Source: Phallus indusiatus
Lineage: Eukaryota; Basidiomycota; Agaricomycetes; Phallales; Phallaceae
Direction of reading: 5' to 3'
DNA: 64,000 nucleotides
Assembly (NCBI GenBank): GCA_027605045.1
Contig: JAQFWX010000012.1
Span: 1,190,930-1,254,929, forward strand
In this document: one piece after another, positions 24,140-34,139 of the stretch
Layout: each line of letters starts with the position of its first letter
Numbering within the stretch: position 1 is the first letter of the stretch
Notes under the pieces: generated by a model
The model's database searches: none
What the model saw: only the letters and a program-made list of their open reading frames with translations
Told to the model about the DNA's origin: nothing
Translations under genes and position numbers: made by a program

Positions 24140-26402
24140 TCATAGAAAAAGACTTGCATCCAAACCATAGGACCAGTCAAGGACAACGATTTTTCTGTCA
24201 TGAGAAGTACTACCAATTCACATCAGCATCTCAGCTACATCAGTGCCTAATCAATACTTGCCTTATGATGTGCGCAGCGTCAAATTTTGTGTCGAAGATA
24301 TGGCTCTCGTGGATGTTTTTGAACTCTCGCACTAGTTGACCATTATGGATATTCCATATCTTGACCGTTCTGTCGTAACTTCCGCTGACCAGACGACCAG
24401 TGACGGAATTGAACGAAAGAGTTCGAACCAAAGACTTATGGCCATGGAGTGTAGTGAGACATTGACCAGTGCTGGCGGACCAAACTTTGATCGAGTTATC
24501 GTTAGATCCAGAGCAGATTAAATCATCCTGGGAAAAATGAGCCCAATAACTCCTCCCGTAATTTGACAAAATATTACCTTAAACTCGATACAGGCAAGAC
24601 CGGCTTCATGCCCAGAGAATGTTTGAAGTTTGCACTTGGCAACGATGTCCCACAAGATGATTTTCATATCTCCGCTAGCGCTGACAATCTTTCCATCTTG
24701 GAGACCGACGGCATTGACTGGTCCATCATGCCCACGGAACGCGTGGTACAGCTCTAGCGTAGCTCTGTTCCAAACCCTTACTACTGTGTCTTTTGAACTG
24801 AAAACTCCCGTTTTATTCAAGAATGATATGAAAGAAGGAAGACACTTTACCAGCTGACAATCCACTGTCGGTCAAACTTCAGATCAAGCACACCGCCTTC
24901 GTGTCCATTTAATCTTTTCTGAACATTGCCTTTATTGAGGTCCCAGACGAGAATCGTACAATCGCTTGATCCCGACACCATAAAACCGCTGCTGTCAAAT
25001 TTTAATGAAAGTACACTGCCACTGTGTCCACTTAATGTCGCCTTGAGAACACCGGACTGCAAAGACCACACTTTGATGGTACGATCTCTAGAACCAGTGA
25101 CTATTTTTTCATGATCAAATTCTAGACAGTATACGCTGTCCGTATGCCCAGTAAGAACCATCACTTTCGGCTCCTCGCCGACGACACTGCCATCTACAAG
25201 GTGAATCCCTGGAGTAAAGTTGCCGCAAATACGTCGTTCGATCTTCGCCCGAGCTTCATACAGTGATTTCCAATCTAAAGACAGCGGTGCAAGGCTACAT
25301 TTATTCTGCGATGCGGTGAGAGCAAGGGTATGGCGGGTATTTGAGCTATTCATAGACGACCGGTGACTGAGTAAACTGTGCCTAGTAAGGCGAGTTGGTG
25401 AATCTGAAGACCTCGTTACCAACTGTCCGCTTCAACAAAAGATTACTTACTTCTGGGTGTAAGACAAAGCCTAGCCATACTGTTCTTCAGTGCTAGTTCC
25501 TTGTTTATCTCCCATCCAGCGTCATAGAAGAAATTCCTCCATATAAATGGATCAGAAGCCAAACGAGACCAACTTCGCGAAACGCCTAGGCACGCAAAAA
25601 TTGTTCTCAGATCAACATAATCGAGAATTTCTAAAGCGATTTCCGGTGGTAGAGAAGTCAAAATATCTAGCAGAACTTGTTAAAAATGCTTTGCTTGTTG
25701 TTTTGTGAGATAACACTTACCGAGTCCGCGCGTCTCTACAAAGCAAGCTTCATCGTCTACTAGTTCACCTTCTTCACCATCGAGAGGGGATAAATCGTCA
25801 TAGGTAGTCTGTTCGTGTTTTTTCCCTTTGAGTTTTGTGTTGAAAGTTGTATCTTTGGCGGGAGATGTAAAGGTCGCTAAAAGACGCGGTAAAATACGTT
25901 TGTTTTTGGGTTTGCCGGCGGACGAAGGAGAATTGAAAGTAGGAGAACCAGTTACTTTCAAAGATGACGTAAAAAGAATATTTCGAGAGACACACGTGGC
26001 AGACACATCTGGACTGGTGGAGGTAGACGGTTCCGAGACAGAGTCGGGAGAAAGCATTGACTGGGGTGATGGGGTATCCATAATTGTGGAATCCGAAGCT
26101 GAGACAAGAGAAGATTGACTGGAGCTGTCGTTTCTTGTTTCAATCCGCTTTGGGACGGAAAAAGAAGAGCCAAGAACAGTATCGAGTAATTTGGAAAACG
26201 CAGTTCCTGTGGAAGGACCCTGTCCTTCAGAACGACAGTAGTGATGTTTCGTAGGTAAACGGACCATAGGTGATGATGATGGTGAACCAAGATCAAGATG
26301 TGGAGAAGGAGATCGATTGTCTTTTGCGGCGGATGGGAAAGGCTTAGCTGGCTGCATGCCGTTTTCGGTGCTGGTGGATTGACAAGGTGAGAGTAGCCTC
26401 AT
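24140..26402 (-). CDS. F-box/WD40 repeat protein (SCF substrate receptor)
   Basis: Substrate-recognition subunit of an SCF ubiquitin ligase, of the Cdc4/beta-TrCP/Met30 architecture. A Ser/Pro-rich N-terminal 200-plus residues (from MRLLSPCQSTSTENG) is followed by an F-box: LTSLPPEIALEILDYVDLRT then CLGVSRSWSRLASDPFIWRN. The propeller follows: LTGHTDSVYCLEFDHEKIV, DRTIKVWSLQSGVLKATLSG, GSSDCTILVWDLNKGNV, DTVVRVWNRATLELYHAFRG, GDMKIILWDIVAKCKLQTFS, SNDNSIKVWSASTGQCLTTL and YDRTVKIWNIHNGQLVREF. The last segment, STSHDRKIVVLDWSYGLDAS ending LFL-TGA, is reached only through an intron with a GC donor (24261-24210). The ATG at 26402 was chosen; the frame upstream of it opens only with TTG. I cannot tell which of the three named SCF receptors it matches. 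Confidence 0.88.
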
Positions 26403-28090
26403 CAACAGCGATTTATAAAGTCTGAACAAAGTACAATGGACGTGCCAGTTTCTTGCAAACGGGACTGATACAGTGATGGCACTGGGGACAGCGTCACTAG
26501 TGTATACTTAGACTTGATGTCAATTGTAATTGTAGTACGAATTATAACTGACCTTAGATGCTTATTCACTAGCTCAAAATAAATCGAAGGAAGATATGAA
26601 TCCAAATGGCTGCTCAGAGTTCGACTTGATTACGTTTTAGACCAGCGGACACTGTCCAGGTCATTGCACGGACTCGTTTCTAGTTTCGTCCGTAACGCAT
26701 TATGCGTGACATCTTGTGACATGTTATATGTCACCTGTGACAGATATCCGGCGCCTATATGACACCGATCACTAGACGGAATGAAGGTTGTTTTCTTGAC
26801 CCGTGGCCATGCTTTACTTGCAATGTGAATGAGATGTGGCCACCAATAAATCCATATTTTACCCGTTCTTCCGGGATGTTCAATTTATGTCGAAAATGAT
26901 AGCCTGACAAATACTACAATCTTCGAGCTGTCTCCATGAAGTCGAAGTTCCACACCGGAATTGCATCGAAGGTTCAATCACAAGTTTGCGCAGCATAGCC
27001 TTGGCTTGCTCAACGATTTGAATTACCATTTCGCATGTTGTTTTTTATCTTCATTGTAAAAAGATACACTTACCCGATGAAGTTTTCGAGATGGCTTCGC
27101 ACGCCACGATTCCGATTCATATATATGGATAGGGCGCATCAAAACCCAAATTATCACGATCATCTTACACATAATCTATCACTCAAAAATCCTGGAAAGA
27201 AGGGCAGAATCATCCGTAGATCGTTGCGGCCTTTCAGGCCCTCGTCAACAGGTACCTTTTTCTGAACGCTCTGATGACAGTTTGTCTAAAGGCATTAGAT
27301 CAATATCGTTATCTTCCCGAATTCGGCATTCTGAAACCTTCCTCACGTTGCTGTGCAGTCGTACTATCCGACCAGCTTATCCAATTTGTCAAATCAATTT
27401 GAGGATATTTCTCGATCTTTCTCAAGCTCTATCCCAGCTCAGTTGCACATTTTGACAGATGTAGGTTGCTACAAGGCTTATAAATTCATTGGGGTATATA
27501 TATTTGAAGGATATGCTAATATATATCCAGATCTTTTTTCACGTGATCACACTGGTCTTTTCTCTCTGCCGTTCGGTATGAGTTTTGAGCATGCCAAACT
27601 CAAATGAGATCAAAAAAACAGGGGAGCCACTAGAAAAGTTCCAAATATTGATGGAATCTTGAACGCAGGTATCTACACTACTCATACAATTTTCATGTTA
27701 TGACGAAAGTTGACATAAGGTATTCTCAGGAGTTGGCTGTTTTCTTGCAATGATAATTAGACAAGAGCACGTTTCGTCTCCCGGTACCTGAACCTACATC
27801 ACTCGTAATCAAAATCGAACAAGCGACTGCGGTTCCCTAATTCAGAAACGACCTTTTACTCTGACATCAATGCCTGACCTTGACTCAGGCGATGTGATCA
27901 TCGCTCGGAGGTTTTCCCGGCGGTTTTCTCTTTTAAAATCTATTCCAAATTGATTAATTTTTAGATCAAGACAATTTTATATAAATATATCTTTTTACGC
28001 CGCGTCATGCATAGGTTTAGGTTGCTATATTTAAGTGCAATTCAAGTCATTTGCCACACAACTTGAACACACCTCCTCACCACTTACAAT
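26403..28090. other. intergenic, no gene seen
   Basis: About 1.7 kb between the F-box/WD40 gene and zinc-finger gene A. Short plus-strand open frames at 27035-27265 and 27353-27607 show no recognisable motif. It presumably holds the promoters of both divergent neighbours. Confidence 0.5.
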
Positions 28091-28999
28091 ATGAGCCCTC
28101 AAGGTAAGTGACAATGACTTATTCTGGCCAATATTTCTGATCATTAGCAGATCGCAATGTTTATTATGGTAATGGGCAATATGAGCCCGGCAATAGTAGA
28201 AACCAAACATGTGAGGAGGCATCGTACCCCCATAATCTTTTTACTGAAGAATTACAAGACCCCCGCCAGCAGGTATATTCCGAAAGCACTCAGCAATGGC
28301 ACGACAGCTATAACGTAAATTATTCCTCCCCGTATAATGTTTATCCCGGGGCAACAGGTGCGTCTCTCGACCATTTATGAATTCCGAGCCTTATAATCCT
28401 CTTTAGTAACTCCTAGTAATTATCATCCATACATGGAAAACACAATGTCCGAAGCAGGAAACGAAATTTTGGTGAATGAAGGAACCAATATCAGTTATAC
28501 CGTATGTTTACAATGGCACTCTAGACTCCAAATCCACCCGAGCATCACTATCGAGCTTTGCCTATTACGACTGACGAGCAGCTGGATAATTGGATCTCCG
28601 AGACTGTGGACACTCTGGGGAGACGTTCCTTTGTCTGCAGACAACCAGGTTGCGGCATATCTCACCCTAGAAGGAACGCGGCGTACAGCCATATTCGTAG
28701 AGACCATCTTGGAGAAGAAAAGACTTTTGAGTGTGTAGTTTGGTATGTTTTTGAATTCAACGCGTATATGTTTAACTAGGCATGCTGATGCTGTCCAGCG
28801 GCCAGCTTTTTGCGACTGAAAATACCGCGAGGAGACACAGAGACAACCAAGAAAGACGCTTTACCTGTTCATATTGGTGAGTTATGATAGCTGGCTTATT
28901 GAAACCGCTTTTTACCATTAACCCCGTAGTCATCGTTCTTTCGCGAGGCAGGACTACTACCGTACACATGAGAGACGTTGCCAAGAGCATTTTATTTAA
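28091..28999 (+). CDS. C2H2 zinc-finger protein A
   Basis: Putative DNA-binding regulator. Reconstructed exons: MSPQ-DRNVYYGNGQYEPGN (a Tyr/Asn/Gln-rich N-terminus of about 100 residues), PSNYHPYMENTMSEAGNEI, then PEHHYRALPITTDEQLDNWI and three fingers at the C-terminus. Finger 1 is C-x4-C-x12-H-x4-H (CRQPGCGISHPRRNAAYSHI, RRDH). Finger 2 is FECVVCGQLFATENTARRHR. Finger 3 is FTCSYCHRSFARQDYYRTHE then RRC, a C2HC variant. The protein ends QEHFI-TAA. Fingers 2 and 3 depend on introns cutting the TG|C cysteine codons (GTATGT...CAG and GTGAGT...TAG); the phases fit exactly. It resembles genes B (39 kb) and C (57 kb) in arrangement, with a low-complexity N-terminus and C-terminal fingers, but lacks their final Cys4 unit. 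Targets unknown. Confidence 0.75.
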
Positions 29000-29625
29000 T
29001 TTGATCTATTCGTTGATAATTGATTCGTTTCTATTTGGACAATCCGTTCTACCGGAACATTTTCGACCCGCAACTGTATCTTGTTATCATAAGATGTTTC
29101 CTCAACGTCCTCCGCCCGTTAGATGTGATCGTTCACATTGGCGTGAATATGTATAATTATTAGTCCGTCTATAGTCGTACTTTATATATAAGTTTTTCTA
29201 AAAAGGCATATGCCATTAGATCCGCGTACGAGGTAGCAGCTCCAGCGTTTCGAGGAAAACGAATCGGATTCGAGGAGAACGCGCGAAATATTCCTTGTTG
29301 CGGTTGATATCCGAAGACCTTGTAATTTCTACTTGATGCGGCGCGAGGACCTCTCAACGAGAACGCACCGGCCCTGGCTTTGAGCCGCGTTTTCCCTAAA
29401 AGGATGGTCGATCATGAAATAAGCGAGGACAGACCTCAGGAGTTTTTTCGCCAATAATATATACATGTTAATTTTGATATTATGTAGCGTGTTAAGAAAA
29501 ATCAAATCCATCTCATCTAGTAATTGAATAATACAATTAATAAAAAAAAACAAAGGCATCAGCGGGCGATGATCTCGTCTCTCGCAAAATAGAGAATTGC
29601 CTTGAGGGAGAATTCAAAGACCCAT
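29000..29625. other. 3' flank of zinc-finger gene A and URM1, no gene seen
   Basis: Convergent intergenic stretch. Two short minus-strand frames (29357-29169 and 29559-29329) are open, but they overlap in different frames and show no domain. Probably the two 3' untranslated regions. Confidence 0.5.
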
Positions 29626-30053
29626 TTAGCCACCGTGAAGTGTCGATATGAGAACGACCTCATCACCATCTTCTAATATATAGTCGCCCTCGCCTTCCAA
29701 TTCCCAGTCGGTATCATTGATGAGGACGAGAATTCCCGGCCGCCTATTTAGGATGAGACAATTCAATATACATGACAGAATCGGAGATATGTAGTCTGGG
29801 ACACTGACACTGTATCTCCATCCAAAAACAGCTCTTCTCTTTCTTTTAACAAATTATTTTTCAGCCAATTTAGAAGATATTTTATGTTGGCAGGGTTTTC
29901 TGATTGGTCAACATCTTGCTCGCCGGTTGTTCTTTTGGATGTATTGCAGCGCACATAGGCGGGTAGAGAAATTTTATGTGAGCGTTGATTGGAAAACAAA
30001 AGCTCGAGTCCACCACGAAACTCGACGTTGAGGTTAATGTGTTCAAGGGACAT
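29626..30053 (-). CDS. URM1: Ubiquitin-related modifier URM1
   Basis: Ubiquitin-like sulfur carrier that donates sulfur for 2-thiolation of tRNA wobble uridine and can be conjugated to proteins. Exon 1 begins [20 protein letters not shown] and continues through [20 protein letters not shown] to FLDGDT. A GTCAGT...TAG intron splits the Val codon, and exon 2 reads [20 protein letters not shown] and [21 protein letters not shown]. The C-terminal diglycine needed for thiocarboxylation is intact. Length is somewhat above the usual 100 residues owing to a central insert (about residues 25-60). The gene is head-to-head with a membrane-protein gene; the two ATGs are 78 bases apart. Identity is secure. 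Confidence 0.93.
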
Positions 30054-30131
30054 ACTGTGCAGTATGTAAGATTGTTTACATAATTAAAGTTGACGTCATT
30101 CCACTTCTCCCGTAACCACGACCAGCTTAAC
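30054..30131. promoter_or_regulatory. very short shared promoter URM1/membrane protein
   Basis: Only 78 bases lie between the divergent start codons, so the core promoters and 5' leaders of both genes must fit or overlap here, or transcription starts inside the neighbouring coding region. No TATA box is seen. Confidence 0.45.
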
Positions 30132-31407
30132 ATGTCTTTGCCAGCAGAATTGGCTATTGATTCTAACCATCCCGTAATAAGGGACTATCTAACGCTAGTA
30201 AGGTACTCAATTGTTTATGTTAGGAAACTAAGCCGTTTTGTTGAATTTGTTTTTGAAAGGCTGCAAGTCTTGACCCCGTTGTCTGTCCTCATAAATGTCG
30301 TGACCATACTCGTAACCACTTACATACCGTCTCCGGGTCTGGGAACAATTTCCAAGACACATCCAACGCCAATTTCACCTTCACCGAATTTTCTAGGATT
30401 GTATTTCCTCGCATTATTTGTCACGGAGATCGGCTACTGCTTGCTATTGATAATGACGTCGGATGAGCAAACCAAGGTGCGAGAAAGATTTTGCTGCAAG
30501 AGAATAACGCAATCTAAGAACGTGCTTCAGCAAGCTGTGCTTAAGGGTGTAGGCTATCCTTTAATATTCAGTAATTGGCTTATGGCCGGTTGGGCGGTTG
30601 CTTGGGTCATTTATTTTTGTTATGATTGTGAACCACATACTCACAAATTCAATTTAGCTGATGCAACAATTTACCCTGTCGACTGTAATTTTAGCAGTTC
30701 TAGCTGCGGTTCTCTTGTATACCAATATTGTTTTACTCATTTATCATGCCCCAACCCGATCACGTTTCCTGGAATTGATCTTCGTTCACGCACCAAGCCG
30801 TCTGTTTTTGTTGCTTGTTGTTATGCTATTGCTCCCCGAATCAGCCCTGTGAGTAATCAATCACATCCAATTTTTCCTCCCGCCCGCTCATTTGTGGTTT
30901 TAACAAAGCATTATGGCCGGCAAGTTCTGGGATCCGAAATTGCCAGATGCAAGTCTGTACCAATGGCAAGGATTTGCCGTGGTCATATGCACAAACGTAT
31001 GTAACCTGAGTGATTGCGCTCAGAGTGCATGAAACAGTTTTTTTAGGTGATTGGTACTCTCATTGTCTTTATACGCCAAGACATCGTATGGTGTATAGGG
31101 GCTTTATGGATCAACATCTGTATGTTGATAGAAGGCCACAAGAGCGCACCAGTTCAGGTAATCGGATGCAATAAACATAAACTCCTCGATCAGAGCACAA
31201 AATTAACGTTTCTTTCTTTGTCAGGGCACTTTAATAGCCTTTTCAGTCATTCAACCTCTCAGTCTGGCTGGTGTCCTCCTTTTCAAAATGTTCTCTAACA
31301 GGGGGAGAACTGGAGCTATTGCTTTACCTCCCGACGATCAGTTGAACGAGGATGAAGAGGCGGCGCGAGTTAACCATCAACGTAATGTGGAACGAGTTTG
31401 GGGTTGA
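30132..31407 (+). CDS. multipass membrane protein, unknown function
   Basis: Starts MSLPAELAIDSNHPVIRDYL and, after a 57-base intron, continues VLTPLSVLINVVTILVTTYI. Further membrane segments are FLGLYFLALFVTEIGYCLLL, YPLIFSNWLMAGWAVAW, LSTVILAVLAAVLLYTNIVL, RLFLLLVVMLLLPESAL, FAVVICTNVIGTLIVFIRQD, WCIGALWINICMLIEG and FSVIQPLSLAGVLLFKMFS, so about seven to eight helices. Introns of 50-66 bases join in phase (GTGCGA...CAG, GTCATT...TAG, GTGAGT...AAG, GTATGT...TAG, GTAATC...CAG). After the last helix the cytosolic tail reads LPPDDQLNEDEEAARVNHQR and stops at TGA 31407. A second coding-like stretch lies just downstream in a shifted frame. I do not recognise a named family; similar uncharacterised Agaricomycete membrane proteins exist from memory. 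Confidence 0.6.
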
Positions 31408-31717
31408 AGACAAGCGAGAGCCGACATTTCTTGAAAAACGCGTTGAAGCGACGGCCGATTATGCAAAAATAGTCCATATAAGGCATCGCCTTCTTCCTTT
31501 TGTAATATATGAGAAAAAATATTCCCTCATTTAACCCATTTCTTCAAGTGTTGTAGTTGATTTTGAGGGACCTTTTTTAATAAACGTAAAAACACGGTCA
31601 CCGAATAACATTCCCCTCTTAGATGAGCCTGAAGCGGAGGTGGCAAAATCCGATGTATTGAGAAGCGTGTCCGGACAGTTGATTCTCGCACCCGACCGCT
31701 TACCATTAAATAATTAA
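31408..31717 (+). other. possible continuation of the membrane-protein tail in a shifted frame
   Basis: One base out of frame, the DNA stays open with REPTFLEKRVEATADYAKI. Further on it reads VDFEGPFLINVKTRSPNNIP, LLDEPEAEVAKSDVLRSVSG and QLILAPDRLPLNN-TAA at 31717. The two pieces could be joined by a 66-base intron with a GC donor (AAG|GCATCG...CAAG). Joining to the upstream gene needs a one-base correction in the G run at about 31399-31403. Either a tail extension or a separate remnant. Confidence 0.3.
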
Positions 31718-32453
31718 GTCTAAAACCCAGTCATCTCGCCGTGAACATTCAGTCCTAGATGAGGAATTTTTGACAATGAATTTGCTGGTTAGGAACCAAG
31801 GTGTACTTGACCAGCCCCATCGGTACGATACGACCCACAGCTTTACCCAAATATGATTGCTCACCTGGAAATTTTGAAGCTATAAATCCATAATCCATAG
31901 CGTTGACATCAGTTACTTTTTTTGAAAAAGATCGAGGTTTATGAGGAAGCCAGGTGGGACACGAGTAGGAGGCTCGACTGGGAATCACTATTACATTTAC
32001 TGACATTCAAGTTCCTCGTGGGGTTGTGGGATCGATAGCTTCGAGATTTTGAAGTCGGTTATGAGCAGGCTAGAAAGCAAAGACGTAAATAATAAGTTTG
32101 TGGAGGTTTTGTGTCATGACGAACGAGAGCACGGTTCTTCTTTTTACCCGTTGTTCATCGACTAGCACTGACAGCATTTGCAAAAATATGAGAGAGCGAA
32201 CGTCAGTATTTTCGGAGAAAGAAATAAATGAGAATTTTAGATCTATGGAAGCAAAAGAGAGGGTGAAGGTCTGAGGAAGGGAAAGGATTACATCAAAAGG
32301 GTAAAAATACTCGGCGTGTCTCAGATTTATATCTGGGTTTTTATCATTTTTCCGATCTTTCGTTCGGCATCTTTTTCTTATTGCTATTGAAGATTACATA
32401 CACGGAAGAACACCTAGTCCCTCATCTTCCAAAAGAAAACAATTCAAGCATCC
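31718..32453. other. intergenic, no firm gene
   Basis: Between the membrane-protein region and the oxidoreductase stop. A minus-strand ATG frame at 32006-31755 (83 codons) is open but unrecognised. Probably convergent 3' untranslated regions. Confidence 0.4.
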
Positions 32454-34139
32454 CTATATTCTCATCTGTTTTCTAACATCATCTTCGAATTCCCTGACAT
32501 CAATCACTTTTCCTTCCCGTCTACTTTTCTCAGCTGCAAACACGACGAGATGGGACAGAAGCGCGTGATCTATACAGCTCCCTTCTCCCAAAAAACTTGT
32601 GTTATTCTCCCTCACCGCCATCACAAAAGCCCGAATCAGCCCCATGTCGCCACCGCCGTGGTGTCCACCAACCTCAAATTCCGGCGCGTGTTCAATCTTC
32701 TCCCAGTTTGAAAGTTCTTCGTCGTAAAAGTCACCATATTTCCAATTAGTTCTCCATTGGGGAAATGGATCCTGGTTTGTCTGTCACAAATGGCTAAACG
32801 GGTAATCGCGGTGAGAACGTTTTCATCATATGCACATCACGATCAGAAATCAAATAGCTTTCCGGCTCACCTTCCGTAAACGCAACCATGGTGAGGGAGG
32901 CAGTTGAGCCGTTTGAAAACTCGATATTGACGACCTTATTTTTGCCTTCAAACATCGCTAGTCTTCGATCAATCATTTACTTACCTGATGGTCTACGACA
33001 TCATTTGGGCTCTCGTATACACATTGACCGTAGGGTCCATCTTGTAAAGCTTGGGTGATAGACTCAATGTCGGGGGGTCCATCTGTCAGAACGCTGGCTG
33101 GCCAACCCGAATGTCCATTCTCCACAGGATCAAGGTAAACTAAGTTAGATCGCCTTTGTCGGCTGGTGATGTTTTGGGTAATGCGGTGAATGACTTACTC
33201 TTTTTAGCACTGTAGGCGCACTTGCGTTCATACGGACACTGGAGGCAACGGGTGGCTGTTCCCGCTTCAACTGGTTTGGATGATCTACGAAAGTGAGATA
33301 AAGAACCAAACGAGGAGACTTTGGTTGGCACAGCTGGGTGAAAATAATGGCATAAGATGTCAATATCACTATGCGTTTTTTCATAGGTGAGACTTGGTAA
33401 TATTCATTCCATATATGAAGTGCACTTACTGACAACATTTCGTGAGGAGAGAAAACGAACTGGTCGCTTCACGCGACCAGTTTCCACGAACGTACGAATG
33501 AGCGAAATGGAAATAACCGACTGGTTCCACATGCACGATATTGATCGGCCTTCCCAGTTGCTCTGATCGAATAACATCAACTATGGCCTTGTTATAGGGC
33601 GTGTATCTCAAAACTGTTCAACGAAAAAAGATGATTATTCGTCAGCGGATTGGGAATTCCGAATACGGATTTAAGAAGCTTTTTACCATGACCAATCGCA
33701 AAAACGATATCTCCTGCGTTCCTCACGGAGTTAGCGATCCGAACACATTCCTCCGCGGTCGTTGCCAACGGCTTCTCACAAAGGATGTGATACTTCAGTC
33801 GTGCACAGGCCTCTACGACTTGGGTATGCAGTTGATCATGAACAGTGACTACCACGCAGTCTGCTAAGCGTCCGGCTGCTATGAAATCTTTCCAATCTGT
33901 GAACGTGTGAGTTGGAGCGATTTCATGTTGTGATACGAATATTTCGCGTGTCCGTTTGCGAGGTTCCGCAACTGCCACGACTTTACATAGATCAGCATTC
34001 TTGAGAGCAAACGAGGCAAACAGCTGTCAAATCCGACTGAGGTAAGGGAATAACTTTCTGGGCTTTAAGCAAATCTGCTCACCTTTCCTCGATTTCCAGC
34101 ACCGATCACGGCCAAACTGACTGATTTGTTCGACAACAT
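32454..34139 (-). CDS. Gfo/Idh/MocA-family NAD(P)-dependent oxidoreductase
   Basis: Rossmann-fold oxidoreductase likely acting on a sugar, inositol or related compound. Exon 1 gives MLSNKSVSLAVIGAGNRGK, the N-terminal nucleotide-binding G-x-G-x-x-G. Next come VVAVAEPRKRTREIF, FIAAGRLADCVVVTVHDQLH, then LCEKPLATTAEECVRI (the EKP motif with the conserved lysine) and FAIGHG. Further exons read RYTPYNKAIVDVIRSEQLGR, HVEPVGYFHFAHSYVRGNW, the cysteine-rich CLQCPYERKCAYSAKKIY, NGHSGWPASVLTDGPPDIES, VVNIEFSNGSTASLTMVAFT and GGHHGGGDMGLIRAFVMAVR, ending DVRKQMRI-TAG. I know the C-x2-C...C-x-YSA segment and the GHHGGGD segment from one subgroup of this superfamily whose substrates are mostly untested. 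Substrate unknown. Confidence 0.86.

Noticed and set aside
25798..26296. Minus- and plus-strand frames overlapping the F-box/WD40 N-terminus
   Set aside because: They are shadows of the Ser/Pro-rich N-terminal exon of the F-box/WD40 gene.
31755..32006. 83-codon minus-strand ATG frame downstream of the oxidoreductase
   Set aside because: Readable but without motif; it could be 3' untranslated sequence and I found no convincing upstream exon.
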